Positions 12,835-26,304 of a stretch of 64,000 nucleotides of DNA are shown here, one piece after another. Both the position numbers and the translations under genes were made by a program. How positions within the stretch are numbered: the first letter of the stretch is position 1; each line of letters begins with the position of its first letter. Origin of the DNA: Uranotaenia lowii (lineage: Eukaryota; Arthropoda; Insecta; Diptera; Culicidae); assembly GCF_029784155.1 (NCBI RefSeq), contig NC_073693.1:316632351-316696350 (forward strand). Direction: 5' to 3'. The notes beneath the pieces are model-generated. The model ran no database searches and had not been told where the DNA came from. It was given only the letters and a program-made list of their open reading frames with translations.

Positions 12835-14041
12835 GTAGAGGAGACAAGGGCATAACGAGCACCCGGGGCATATGAAAAACTTCTCTTTACCGCCAAAGTT
12901 CGAATTTTCTCATATAAATTTTCATGAGGAACAGTTTTGAAGTTTCTATAGTAATAAGTTTTCAGCAAAAATGAAATTTCCATATCACCTTTACAGAAAT
13001 ATTTAAAAAAAACCAACAAGGTTCTCAATTGACGAAAATATTTTAATTTTTGAGCACCGGAAAATGAGCTCATATGAGCATTAAATCATCTCAATCTATA
13101 AGATACACACTACAACAAGAAGTGCACATTGTTCCTCAATTTTTACCATCATTAAATTATTGATTTTACACTATTATCAATTTTAAAACGCGTTTTTACT
13201 TAAACTTTTTGACTAGGGGCGTATAGAGTACAATTGATCGGAGTTCGATGAGCATTTTCCACCATAGAATCTAGCAACGAATATAACTCGATGAAACCAA
13301 CTGAATTATAGAGCCATGGCTTGACTAGTTTACATCTGACGATTAAACCTGTTGGTAAGGTGTCAAAGAGGTAATCAAAAGACTCGAGGTGATTTATTTT
13401 TTCATTTACCATTCATGAATAATTTTTTGATAGTTGCATTATACAGCTAGTAGCATCATCTGCCAAACACAGCACCAGAAACATTATTTATGAGTGTGTG
13501 TAAATTGTTTGATGGATCTACGACTCACCGATAAGTGCAAAATGCTTCGATCATGAATGGCAAATGAAAATAAAAATCACCTCGACCAGGAATCGAACTC
13601 GAGTCCACTGATTACCTTTCCTACACCTAACCAATAGACCAAATCGTCATATAAAACAAGTCGTGTTCGAACACTAAAATAGTCTATTTCCTAATTGGCT
13701 GAAACTTGAAAAACTAGATAAGAACGTTTAAAAATGCATTTTAAAAGATTTTGCCAAAAGCTGAAAACCAGCCACTGTAGGGGCATAATGAGAACCCACC
13801 CCCCCCCCCCCCCTGGGGTAGTATAAGCACCATTAATCGTGGCACGATGAGCGTTTTCTACCGGGGAATCCAGCAGCGAACTCAACTCGATGAAGTCAAT
13901 TGAATAATAGAGCTACAGCTTGACTTGTTTCATCTGACGATTTGGTCTATTGTGGTAAGGTGTCGGAGAGATAATCAGATGACTGGAGTTTGAAGTGCTT
14001 ATTATGCCCCGGGTGCTCGTTATGTCATTATCTCCCCTAAC
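12835..14041. mobile_element. TIR-bounded composite element with tRNA-like segments
   Basis: The ends are inverted copies: the left end contains CATAACGAGCACCCGGGGCA and the right end contains its reverse complement, each preceded by a G(T)AGAGGAGA- or GGGGAGAT-like terminus. Inside are two direct copies of a ~185-bp unit (about 13215-13400 and 13815-14000) and, between them, a minus-strand tRNA-like segment. A further GGGCATAATGAG terminus appears near 13783 and another, inverted, near 14095, so insertions are probably nested. A poly-C run lies at 13798-13813. No transposase frame is present. The outer structure suggests a non-autonomous DNA transposon; the order of nesting is inferred. Confidence 0.6.
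13570..13655 (-). repeat. tRNA-derived SINE head (pol III A and B boxes)
   Basis: On the minus strand an A-box-like TGGTCTATTGGTTAGGTGT is followed about 30 nt later by a B-box-like GAGTTCGATTCCTGG, spaced as in a tRNA gene. Two plus-strand segments with the same TGACGATT...GGTAAGGTGTC wording occur near 13336 and 13934. The acceptor stem does not pair well enough for a functional tRNA, so a SINE head is the better reading. Confidence 0.6.
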
Positions 14042-16996
14042 TTAAAAATATAAGCTGTTAACTATGGTTAAATTAGCGTCCTTCTTAGAGTGACTATTAT
14101 GCCCTCATCTCCCTTATGCCGCTTTCGTTTTTCCCCACTGACGCGGGGCAAAACTTTCTCTGAATAAACAAACAGAATCGTCGGCCGGGACGATGCAAAT
14201 ATATGGTTGCTATACTTGCCCTTATGCTTACCCCCAACACTGACAACTTCTACGGGTTGCAACCGCCTGCTTGAGGTTCAAACCTCGGGCAAAACTAGTG
14301 GACTTCTGAATTAATAAACGAACATAAAAACAGCAGTTAGGGAAAAACTGGTGGATAACTAGGTTGCCACTGCTAATAAATGAAAACACTATTAGATATG
14401 TATAGTTCAGCTAAAGATTTAGTTGTTTGTTTAAGTTGTTTGTTACAAAAATCATTTGTCAGTTGGTCCCGACATTTTGAGCTACTTTTGGCTTTTCACT
14501 CCTCTTCAGCGAACCTTAAATTAAAATTATTTTTCTATAATTTACCATTTTGCTATACTATTTTGAACCTACCTAATCTAGTGATCGTCTCTACTACTGT
14601 TTGTAGTTATTTGTTCACTTTTGATGAAATGTTTAGATTTGTCTGCCTGTGTTTTGATCTTATGTAAAATGGAGTTGTAGGCTGACTTAAAATTTATAGA
14701 GTCCTTCTGTTTATTGACAACGTCGTTGTCGCCCCTAATTTTAATTTGGAACATTCCTGCACAAGTTCTTGTGATATATATTGAGACTTTTTCAACGGCC
14801 CGTAGTAGGCAAAGTGGTAATATCCGTAGTATCTCCAATGCATAATTTGAACATGTATCATGTCAGTCTTATTGGGAGTGGATCTTTGTGTGCTGAAATG
14901 TGAAGTTTCGGTAAAATGGAAATTCCACCCATAAGGACAGCAGAATAACTTATCGTTATTCTGACAGTCACCATAAGCTACCAAAGGTGGCTTTTCTATG
15001 GGAGGATGGAAAATGGAGTTTTCTTGGAGACCAAAAAGAAAACCTGGAGGTCTTAGCATTTTGATCCTGGAGTTGTTCGGTCGGTTTTTGTTAAATAAGC
15101 TGCATTTTGAGTAAATCGGAGTAAGGCGGTTATTATCCTACTGCCTTCAAGTATTTTCCCCCGTAAATTCGCCGTAGTAGTACGTGCCGCGCAAGTTGTG
15201 AATCGAGTCAACGACGATCTCGGGAGTTAACGGCCTATACGTTTTGGCATCCAAACCCAGCCCGGGAAGTTCTCTGGCGGTAGCTTGTGTGCAGGTGCAA
15301 GGACGATTTTATCGGTAAGTTTGCCTTTTAGTTACCTTTGTGAACCTCTTTTTAAGCATTGTGTTTGGTCATTTTATGCTGCGGAGAACTACGGATATTG
15401 TGCGGCGACTAAGTTCGTGAACCTACACAAACTTTCCTCATTTCGCCAACACCATTTTGGTTAGTTTTCTTTGGAAGCCCACCCCTGGGAAGAAAGTCCG
15501 GGTTTTAAGAGACTTCAGCACATCAACTTTTTTAGTTGTTGGCGCTTAAGTGCTGTTAAGTTGAGTTACGCAATTTTGCTAATAAAATTTTCACTTTCCT
15601 TTAGCACGAAGTGGGATTCAGTCCTGATTAGAATCAGTGGCTGTTGGTTTTTGAGAGTTTTGTCGTCTTGTTTCAGCTTCGACTTCCGAAGGAAATCGAG
15701 ACGGTACAGAATGTTAGGTTTGCTATGTTGTCTTTGCTATGTTAGGCGAGTCCTGATCGTCCAACCTTTTTGTTTTTATCATCGTTCTTATGTTGTTCTA
15801 ATCTTTTATGCAAAAACTGACTTTTTTCGCCAATTTGAGATTTTTTATATTCTCTACATTTTTTCTCATAAACTACATGTGCTGTTTTTTCTTTTGAAAA
15901 ATAATTTAAAATAAAGTTTTTTTTTTCATGTGTTTGTCTTTGTCGAAAAAAGTCGATAATAGAAACAAACAATGATATAATACTCGATAGTTTAGAGGCC
16001 ATCCAGTAAAGTTATCAATAGCCATATTTCATCAGGCGAAATAATCTGCACTAGATGTTTTTTTCCAATTGGTTGATGCTATGGAAAGAATATGTAAAGG
16101 CGACCCTATAAAAATTAATGCTTTATGAAAATTACCTACAACATACCTGAATTTTGTGGTACTTCAACGCTATGTGATGATGAATGCTAAACCAAATGTG
16201 TTTTGTATTGACATGATATTTGCGTCTTTTTTTTCAATTTTCGTTCAAAACAATGCTGATTTAACTAAGAAAATATGAATATTAGAAAAATTTATAACAT
16301 AATGAATAATAATTAAACTACCTGTATCCAATCCAAAAAAATAACTCCAAAGGATAGTTGATCGTGACCGGTAACGGCACCTTTTTTGGCACGAATACCC
16401 AGCAAACAATTTTGTAGGTATATTTCTCGACAACTTTGTTATACGTTTCATATACACTATAGAATGATCGTATGAAACTCGAAAAAACAACATTTACTTA
16501 TCAAAGTGGAGGCAATATACATACATATTTTCAACTTCTGGCTAAAGCGATAAGAGTATCCGATTTGGACAATATTCGACACCATATGCATACATACTGA
16601 AAGAATGCTAGAGAGCACAAGTTTTTTTTTCTCAACGCATGCGAACCGTTGCCAGCGACAATATTTGCTGCCTCGGTTATTGTGCAATTCTTGCAAATAC
16701 ACCATCTGATTTCTAACAATCTGGTTGCACTGCTGGTCGCAAAGAGAACAACAAAGCTGTTCTCTCACTTGACCCACGCGGGAGAAAAAAAGGAATGAAA
16801 TCGTCTTCAAAATCTGCAAACATGGCGGACTTTTTATCATATCCGATTAAAACCATTTAATACGACTTCGAGTGACGATTTTTACGACCTTTTACTTGCG
16901 TTAGTTGGAATAACGATTCGCCATTATGTTTTTAATGACTTGAGTTATCATTTCTAATGTGATTTTATATTTGCTGGGTAGCACACATGCCCTCAT
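14042..16996. other. Unassigned DNA, partly GC-richer
   Basis: No gene is supported. The stretch 15160-15320 is GC-richer and ends in ATTTTATCGGTAAGTTTG, which matches a splice donor and could be a 5' non-coding exon or retroelement leader, but I see no matching acceptor or coding partner. The 147-codon frame starting near 15471 has low-complexity hydrophobic and aromatic content typical of AT-rich noise. Confidence 0.4.
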
Positions 16997-17019
16997 TGAT
17001 ATGCAACATATCGACATGT
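16997..17019. repeat. Target-site duplication, left copy
   Basis: A 23-bp sequence starting TGATATGCAACATATC, repeated exactly at 17462-17484 on the far side of the SINE. Confidence 0.9.
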
Positions 17020-17461
17020 ATGTATGTTGGTTATCCACTATGGGTGCACGGATTCACCGCAGTTTCTGCCTAAGTATGTGCTCACATGCATTCTTAAATT
17101 ATTCGACAAATCTCCAATGGAACGCGTACACCATACCCGAACCCCATGGCTTCGTATGAACTGTTATGGAGTGAATGTATTGTGTTGATGTAGGTTTATT
17201 TTTGAAGAACGAGTTAATCAGGTGGGCTAGTTTACTTACAGGTATTCCGGCATCCGTGTATATACCTGGTCAGCTGGCAACTGATTGAACATTCTTATTA
17301 TATAGTCAGTTATATGAGGGAAACACATCTTACCTATCGACCACTTATGGGATTCGAACCCAAAAGTTTTCTTGCCGATACCAGGGATCGAACCCAGTAC
17401 GCCTGGCATACTAAAACCAGACTCGCACCAGCCTATCAGCTAGACCACATCGGCGCTCCGA
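17020..17461 (-). mobile_element. tRNA-derived SINE, full length, with TSD
   Basis: Minus-strand SINE of 442 bp flanked by exact 23-bp duplications. Its head (17374-17454) folds as a tRNA-like cloverleaf: acceptor halves GCCGATG and TATCGGC pair, the A box is TGGTCTAGCTGATAGG (17432-17447) and the B box is GGGTTCGATCCC (17384-17395). A second B-box-like GGGTTCGAATCCC follows 35 nt downstream (17349-17361), so the head may be dimeric or partly duplicated. An unrelated body follows, and the 3' tail is a short (CATA)n run next to the left duplication. RNA polymerase III would transcribe it from the internal boxes, and retroposition would need a LINE in trans. The anticodon arm has an enlarged loop, so it is not a working tRNA. 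Confidence 0.88.
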
Positions 17462-17484
17462 TGATATGCAACATATCGACATGT
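17462..17484. repeat. Target-site duplication, right copy
   Basis: Exact 23-bp match to 16997-17019. Confidence 0.9.
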
Positions 17485-20400
17485 TACAATTAAAGAAATA
17501 AGTTAATCGACAAATTCCGTGCTTCAAACAAATAATTTGATATATCATTGAAAATTTTAATACTCATGTTATCAATCCCAAATTGTTTACAAAATAGTAG
17601 TCAATTCTCCTCGGTTTGTGTGGAACTGCAACCCAATAAGTTTGAACTTTGACACAAATTGAATACCATTTTAATTCTTATTAGAATGACACCAGTATAA
17701 GCTACACGCTAATTAAAAACAAGTTGAACAAGGATTTTCAATCATCCACTTAAACTTACGTGAAATTCCAGAGTCCCCAATTTAAAAGTATAGTAATAAC
17801 TAGGAGGCACTCGTAAAACCGATGTGATGCAACAAAAGCTTAGTTTACATGAAAAATCTCGTAAATTTAATTTCTTAATTATGTTGGGTGTAGACAAAGA
17901 AGTAGGAAGCAAAATTAAGAATTAAGGTTTCAAAATTGTAGAATACCTCATTTTTTTAGAAAATTTCAATTTCAGCTACGTTAACTATAAAATAATGTTA
18001 AAAATTCAAAATATTAATCCTTAAATATTCGTTTTCACATTGCAGTATGATTTAACCGATTTTTGATTTATCACAGTATCAACACTGAAAATTTGATTAC
18101 CATTTAATTTTTTTATGAAACATTCAGATTATTTTAAGTGATTTTTAAAATTTGATCTTGTTGTTTTTTTTTAATATAGGAGATTAGAAAAACAAGTATA
18201 ACTACATTTTCAAGGAAGTATTAGAGAAACATGAGATATCAATGAAAGAAAGATCATAAGCCGTAAATATCATAAATTTTTTGAAAAAGATACAACGGGT
18301 TCAAGCTCTTTCGGGAATTTCCGGGATTTTTTTTGGAGGTCTTCATTAACACCATGCCAAATGTAACATTCAAAACCTTAATTAGATGAGTTTTTGAAAC
18401 GAATATGGTATTCAAAGGGATCCGGGAAAACCGGAAATAAACCAAAAATTTCAGCACATCACCGGGAAAAATCTCATGTTTATCACAGAATTTAAAAAAA
18501 AATATCATCAAACCAATTTCTTAATTTAAGAGTAATTTTCGGCAGTCGCCGTATAGATTTGCCTCATAATCACTTATATTCTAACACTAGTAAACGAACG
18601 AAGATTTAATCGCTTTTCAACACATTGCGAACCAAATATGAGATATGTATTTTGTTTTTTTTTCGCACTCTGAATGTGTGTTACACCAAACTTGACATAA
18701 AACGTTTGGTAATCCAATGAAAATATGTTTATACAATTTGTTCCAATGGTTTATAATAGATACATGAAGTGTTGAATTTCTGTGTTTCTCGGCGTAGATT
18801 TTTTCGCGGTCCTTAATTAAATTTACACAAGCCACAGAGGAAAATAAAAAAAAAAAACAATCAAGAAATTTCACTGTAATTAATGTTTTACCTAATAATC
18901 TTTTATGTTATTTAATTTCCGACTACCAGTTCTAGTATTCGAATTCAAATGATTCCATGCTTGTTTTTAAGCTGAGTTTCATTTCTCTGACAAAAGGAGT
19001 CTTTTTTCGCCAGAAAATAATATTGTTTTTCAATATTGTGTTTTCGTTTAAATTGGACTAGGGAACAAAGCCAAAGTTTCCTGAGCTGCAATAAATGATT
19101 GCCTTTTGTAAAAAATGTCTCCAAAACAAACTCCAGTCGAAATCTAAGTTCTCTACCCTGATGCAAAATGATGTCCCTTGCTAATTCAAAATTGTCTATT
19201 TTTTCATGAATCTTTAGTTCAAATGACTAGGGCAATACTGAAGTTATTCATTGTTTTGTATAAAGAAAACATTGTTTTTCTGATCATGTCTTTGAATTTG
19301 CACAACAAAATATGATTGCACTCATAAAATAGCTGAATGTTTTCCTGCAATCTGATGGTTTTGATTTTTGTAAGAGAAATCCCCATTTAGGTTAAAAAGC
19401 TGATTTGATATTTAACCACATTATATTTAGATGTTATATAATGTGTATAATGTATAGGTATATTCTTGAAAACTTTTTTTTTTTTTCTACAATCCTCTAC
19501 AAGTTCAAGAAAAACTGAAATTTTCACAGTGGATCAAATAGACCAAAAATACTTTTAAAATTTATCTCGTATAAAGATTGAAAAAATTAACTTGTCTGAT
19601 AAAAATCAAACAACAAAAAAAGTCGTATACAGAGTCTATGTTTAAATTAATCTCTTCTCAATGAAAATTCATTTACAATTTTAGGGCTTAATTTGTACCT
19701 GAAAAAATTGTGAATGGATTTCGGCATGCCAAAAAAAGGATCATGTCAAAATAGGGCTCACTTTTCCTACTAATCAGAATTTAAACATTGATGAAATACA
19801 TGTATTATTTGTTAGTATCCAAAACTGAGTAATTCTGTACATAATAAGGCCACTTGATCCTACATAACCTAAAAAAAAATATCATCAAGACATGTAAGGC
19901 TAAGCTAACCTGTTAAGTTAAATGTTTAAATAAAGTGCTTCGTAGTTATAATTTAAAAATTCTTCAGAATCAGACGAACCATCGACATTTCTTTGAATTC
20001 GAGAAGAGAAGCTTTTTCAGTATCACCCTGTATTTTTTCGTACTTCTTATTTCCACATAAAAAATATCCGATTTAAATAAGATTAAATCAAGTTTTTTTA
20101 GAAGCCGTAAAATAATTATTATCACAGAATTTTTTCGGAAGGAAAATACTTGTAAAAAAACTCCACTTTGATAAAGTTGCTCATAAGTATTCAACTATTT
20201 TAATTGATTTATAATTTTACAATAAAGAAAGAAATCTTTTGCAAAAAAAGGGAAAATGAGTACCTGAATATTAATATGGAACACTTTTGATTAGAACGAT
20301 AATTAAAAGCATCTTAGCGTCTTATATATTATTTTTATTCATTCATTCGTGTTCTACTTTAACACAAATTTAACAGGATCGCATTTATCATGATTAGGAA

Positions 20401-22210
20401 CTTTGAATTCTGAATTGTGAACTTAGTATTCGATTCAAGAAAGTAGAAACTACTTTGCAAGAAGGCAATTTTGTTGGATGGAATCAATTGAGATTTCATG
20501 CTATGAATTGTATTTTGCACAGAGTTTATTCAACTCATAAAGGTGTTTCGTCAGAAAACTTCATAAATTCCTGGAAAATTCTTCTTCTGTAAAGCATTTC
20601 ATCCACACAATGTATCAGAAACAGATCAACAAGTATTTCATGTGTGTGGGTGTGTGGAGTGATCTAACTTCTAATAGCCTTCAATTTCAATCATCGGCTT
20701 CAAAGTGTTGCTTCAATGAACGGACTTCGACAGTCACCCCGTAACATGAATGGTGCTGATTTTGGTTTCGTTCAGCTCCTTAGAAAAGGGGTTGCCCCAC
20801 CAACTGGCACCCCCACCGGAAGGAGTCATGCACTTTTGCTGATTGGCAAAAGGCAAAAGTTTCCTAATTGAATTATTTTCCATCGGCATTTGTTGAGTTT
20901 GTTCCGAAGCACCCAACAACAACAACGGCAACCAGGAGAGCTGGATTTCTCGAAACCCCGGAGGGCCCAAGCAGCAGAGGTTTTGGACTCGAACTCAAGG
21001 AACACCTTCATAGAGGTGTTGCCGCGCGAGCCCCGGTGCTCTTCCTTGTAGCTCAGATAGATCTCAACAGAGTTGGGGGTGTGAGGGGCAAACTTTAAAG
21101 TATTCCAGTTTATAAGCCATCGAAACTTTTTAGCAATGGGATATCTCAAGTGGATTGGTTATGTAGGCATCCTGCCGAGGTGAAGTTATCAATTTCAATT
21201 GAAAACTTTGCGATGGGTCTCGGTCTGTCGTAAACTGGGAATATGTTGCTTAATCAAATTTAAATCAAACAAGGCCGGAGAAGGGCTTTCGGTTCTAGGA
21301 ACAAGAATATTTTTCTTTGCTAGTAGGTTGAAATACAGTCTGGAGCGTGTATGATTTTCGAAAGTAGGTAAGCTTAAGCAAGGTAAAAACTTTTAGCTTT
21401 TGGAATGAAGTTGCTTGAACAATGGGATTTTGCCAATTTAAACATAGATCAATTTGAAAATTTTCTCGGAGATTTATTGCTTATTTTTAATCTGAATCCA
21501 TGTAAGAATGGCTTCGAGTTGTAAAATTTCAGAAATTTTTTTTTTGCTAGAACCTAACATGGTTCAAAAACTTAAGAACTGGGATTATGGAGTTACAAGT
21601 CATCTCATGTCCTCCAGATTCTTTCAATATTTTAAGCAATTTTAGAATCATTCGATCGATGTTCTGTAATAATAACATGCTTTCTTTTCTGCATTCCCTA
21701 TTATTTATATTGATTAATGGTATTTTTATTTTTTTTTTTTTTCAGGTAAGAACGAAGCGTCACTCCTTGGTAAATATTTCCAAAAAACACGAGTCCTTAG
21801 AGCTGGTGAAGTGAGTCGAGACAGTTTTTGAAAAAAAAAATCCAAAAATGTAGGGCTTAGATTCCAAGTTAAAAATTATCGACATAAAAAAGCATTGAAA
21901 CACTTAAAAAAGACCAATAGAAGTTGAGTTGAGAATATCTGGAATAAAAGGTGGCAAACATTTCAGTGCTGTTATTTTGTCTTTTTTATATGACTTCTAA
22001 GTTGATATTGTATTTCAGAATTAAATTTGAGTTTTTAAAATCCTGAAAAAAAGAAGAAAGGATCCCTGTTCAGAAGGTGAGCAGATCATCTCTGAAAGAT
22101 GAAAATTTATTTTACTACTCATGGAAAGTCCTTTAACTATGTATATTTGAAGAGTTTTTGATGAGGTAAATTTTTTGTACCATCCACACATGATATGAAA
22201 TGAGCAAACA
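17485..22210. other. AT-rich DNA without recognised genes
   Basis: No supported coding region. A GC-richer patch at about 20740-21080 holds overlapping frames on both strands with no recognisable domain and is described under findings. The remainder is AT-rich with scattered homopolymers. Confidence 0.45.
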
Positions 22211-25200
22211 TGTAGCTACGTCCAGAGTTGCAAGATTTCAGATAATCATCTGAATGTGATACTCAATGCAATGAGTATCAATCAAGCAGCACACTGAAAT
22301 TCGTTGTGATACTCGATGCAATCATTTTGGAATGAAATTCATTGAACATCACATCCTGTCAAAAATCACGAGCACAATTTTGTCCCTTCATCCCTCTAAT
22401 AAACAACCCTACTTTTTTCCCCACTTTTTTCGTATGCTAACTTGGGTGATGGATAAATGATAATATTCTATGAAAAAATGGAAAATAAATTCATTGTCGA
22501 CAACATCTATCATTATTTTACTTTCAATAAACCATGGGTAGCAAACATAGTTTGAATTTCAAATAAGTCGGCTTATTTTATTGATGTAAGTCAGTTTACT
22601 ACATGTTCTCCAACAACAATATTACCAAACTTTCCAACAATGTTCTTACTAATAGGCCTTTACAATGAAGAGTCCGGCAGTGAAACGTGAAAATATTGTT
22701 TGGTGCTCAATTTTTCACGACTCACTGCTACACCGTCGCTATAGAATTCGATAAAGCCAGAGAGGCGGTTTCTCATGTAAACAATCTAAGCAGTTTAATT
22801 GAAATTCGTTGATCTGTGTTGTAAATTGTGAAGTGCTAAAACTACGGAGAAAACCGGTTTTAAAAGGTAGAAAACTTAGGATGCTTGGTCACTCCACAAA
22901 CCTTGAATATTCATGTGAGAAATGTAAAATACGCTTAGTTAGCTAAGCATAGAATAAATTAATAGAAAAATCGATATTTGTTTTAACTCTCAAGGGCTGA
23001 AATTTTTACAAAAAAAAAGGTCAAAACTCAGATTTTTTTAGGTTTTTTTTTTTGTATTTTTCGGCTGTTGACATACAAAAAAAAAAACATATGTTGAACT
23101 GTAATATGATCACAGTCATCAAATGTCATGCGGTCCCTTCTTCAGAGCATGTTGTGTACGAGTGAAGGATATCTAAATTTGGAAATATTAATAAAGATCA
23201 TGTTTTCTAACAAATATGCATCTATACATTCAGAATTAAAACCTACTTTTTTATATCAACTAAATGAAAAATTTAATTATAGAAGCCGTGATGTCAGTGA
23301 TAAGCTGTCCTTTGTTTCCACTTTTATTTAAATTTCTTTTCAAACGATCTTTTTTTAAACGTCCTTGGTCCTTTACATCCCTTCTCTGTTCCAAACTACT
23401 CATTGGTGGTGCAATTTTCTGCAGAATTTTTGACAGTAATAGTCACTTAGAGACTGTAAAAGATCCGGAACAACCGTAGAGAAAACCAATTTTCGAAACC
23501 AATCTTAACGTTTCCGATTTCACAAAAACCACTTCAAAATGATGTACTAGGCTGTGAATGATCAATTAACAGTCTAAACTAGCCATTTTACTAAAATTGA
23601 ACAGTGTTTTTTTTCCATGGGTTTCACGAATTTCTTTTAAAGGGCATTTTTATACGTACTCAAAAATCTTTCAAAAATCCAGCTATGATAATAAAAGAAC
23701 AATTCATTTCTAATGCATGTGTCTAAAAGCTCATAAGATAATAATCAAAAAATTAGAAGTAAGGCCGCTTAACAAAAGAAGCGATTTTACAATTACTCCA
23801 AATGGTAGTACAAAAATATTTGATCAACCTTAATATTCAATGGCGCATTATTATTTCTGTCATATTCATTTTTCTATTTAGAATTCTATAAATCTTCTGG
23901 AAACGCTCTTAATAGAATAAGTGAATTTATCGGACATAAGTTAGGCTGGTATGAATCATATGCTACTTTTCGGTGCAACGATCATGTTTTCTACTTCAGA
24001 AATTTCCCACAGGGAATTTCAAACATCACGCGAGACGAGATAATATTTGAAAAAGATCTGTGAGCCGGTGCAAATAAAACCGGCTTTCCTTCTCTTGGAA
24101 AAGAAAATCATTAAAATGCCTGTAAAATCATTAAAATGTCTTTTTTAAATTGAAATAAAAAAGTTTAACCGTTAGGATAGAAGCTACAAACCGCCGCTTT
24201 CATTTGAAAGGGAAAATTTTGATATTTCTTTATAACTTTTTATTTGGTCCATAAATGCTTTTCATATGTGGTTGATTCCAGCCGGTTGCATAAGCTGGGA
24301 TGCCATGCGTTTTAATTGGAATGGTTTTTCATTGGTAACAATCTTTTTTTAATTTTTATATTTCAAAATTTAATTTGTTTGGAAGATTAAGAAACTATTT
24401 TCTTCATTTATATTAAATCTCTACATAGCTACCTATAAATTTAAACTTCGTTTTTAAGGTTGCCGCTACAAGTAAAAGCAAAGCATAGCTCGAATGCTAT
24501 AAACAAAATCATAAAACTTTTTTCTGCAAAATTGACAAAAAAACTTTCGGTAATTCAAAGATACTAAATTTGTAAAATTAGGCCCGGTGGATCCTTATAA
24601 TTTTAATTCTGAATTTTTGTATTTCCCAGCTTAGTTGTCTTTGCGGTACTTTTTGTGTTAATATTTATAATAATCAAATATTTAGCTATTCAGATTTTGC
24701 TAATTTTTTTTTATAGTTTCTTGTAATGTCCAGAAGATTTGATATGTTTTTTTCTGGCAAGAACATTAAGCCATTGGGGGTTTTTTGAAAAATTTTGAGC
24801 TTCTCGCTAAATTTGAAATACTCAGAGCCCGGCTACCTTTTACTCAGACGTCGCCACATATATGAAGCAGCCGACGGCTGATCTTAATGAACTCAAAAAT
24901 CAGCGGAAAAATTACTCAGACGTCAGAAAATTCGGCACTCAGAGAACTCGAGTGCTTGAAGGCGACAACTGAGTAAATGTTGATCAGTTTGTGCGAGGCG
25001 GTCGGACTTGGTTGTTACGTGGAGCAAAAAATAAAGAAAATACATGGTGAATATTAATTTTAATGTTAATTTCTAGCTATTAATCCGATATTATTTTTAT
25101 AACAGGGTTCTGTGATGATGGTCCGAATAAATTTTCCATTACTTAATCTTGTACGGCATAATGGCTCCCAGACCGGGAGACGAAACCCGACGGGCGAAAA

Positions 25201-26304
25201 AAAAACAATAAGTTTGTGGATTTTTTTAAAAATAAATGGGTATGCACAAAATCTGGACTTTTGTTATTCACCAAATCAGTAAATCCATCATTTGTTTAAG
25301 AAATAACACAGGTTTTAACTATTCTAGCATGAAAAAAGCGGCCAAAAACCGCTTCAGAATCTTCGCGCATTCTGAGTAACCATGACTCAGTTGTCGCGAA
25401 AAGGGCTGTTAGTCAGTTCTGAGTAAAAGCCGTTTAGTCAGAACTGAGTAGGTGCGGTTTTGGCGACAACTGAGTAGCCGTCACTCTGAACTGAGTAGCT
25501 GAAAGTTAGCGAGTTGGGCATTTCAATGTTTGCGGATCTTTTCCATGATTGCAAAACTTTGCATCAACGTTTTTAAGAGATTTAAAAGTACATTACTGTA
25601 GGAAATACAATTTCATAACTTGCATGTCTTTAATCCTCTGAATACGAGCGAGACTCATCAACATATTTGGTCATAAAAACTTTTCGCTCATCCTGTAAAA
25701 CTTTCATTAAACTAAGACAAAAATATTATAATCAGATTCATACAAGCCATGATAATACATTCTTCAGAAAGATGTTTTAAAATCAAAACTTTCATTCACA
25801 ATCAACGTTAACGTTTCACACTGAGATTCAAAAAGGAAGAACCTCACTCGATAAAATCTTAACTGAACGAGATTTCACAACTTTGCTTAAGACAGAAATA
25901 AAAAAAAACGAATTCTTATCATCACCCTGATTGTACTGAGCTTTTAACAGTATGTTCTCTATAAAAATGTTTAAAAAAAGTATAACTGACCTTTAACATT
26001 CATCAAGTATAACTGAGTTTTTAAAAAGTCGTGGTATGTTCAGCTTTTTCTGAACTATAAAACTTTTTTCACTGTTTCATTGCTCAAGAGCTTGCACAAA
26101 TATTATTCCATGGCATCTCTGCCTTCCAAAAAGTAGTTTTTCTGCTCGTGATTCTCAGTCTGAGAAAACGTTGACATTCAAGACAAGAACCGTTTGTGAT
26201 ACTCACAATGAGATTACCTAACATCACACTGAGATTCAAAAAGGGAAAATCTCACTCAAAAAAATCTCAATCTCATGAGATTTCGCAACCTTGGCTACGT
26301 CTAA
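22211..26304. other. Repeat-rich block bounded by loosely inverted ends
   Basis: The left edge (TAGCTACGTCCAGAGTTGCA near 22212) resembles the reverse complement of the right edge (GGTTGCG then AAATCTCATGAG near 26270-26304). GATACTCA/GAGTATC-type words recur near 22255-22330 and 26190-26290, and a further copy of the right-edge wording lies near 25870. This suggests several decayed or nested MITEs of one family and not one intact element. No transposase frame is visible and no host gene is supported within the block. Confidence 0.35.
24825..25510. repeat. Palindrome-rich segment with repeated GGCGACAACTGAGTA
   Basis: GGCGACAACTGAGTA occurs near 24960 and 25463 and inverted (ACTCAGTTGTCGC) near 25384. 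ACTCAGACGTC occurs near 24843 and 24916. The outer edges, CCGGCTACCTTTTACTCAG and CTGAGTAGC, are also inverted relative to each other. No open frame is present. A decayed foldback element is likely. Confidence 0.5.

Noticed and set aside
15471..15914. 147-codon frame
   Set aside because: Aromatic and hydrophobic low-complexity content of AT-rich DNA, no splice partners, no recognisable domain.
17374..17454. Functional tRNA gene
   Set aside because: Acceptor and T arms pair, but the anticodon arm has an oversized loop and the segment sits at the head of a SINE with target duplications.
24990..25200. Small two-exon gene (donor ATG/GTGAAT, acceptor TTTTTATAACAG)
   Set aside because: Sites are plausible but the flanking frames are short and have no domain or conservation evidence, and they lie within a palindromic repeat.
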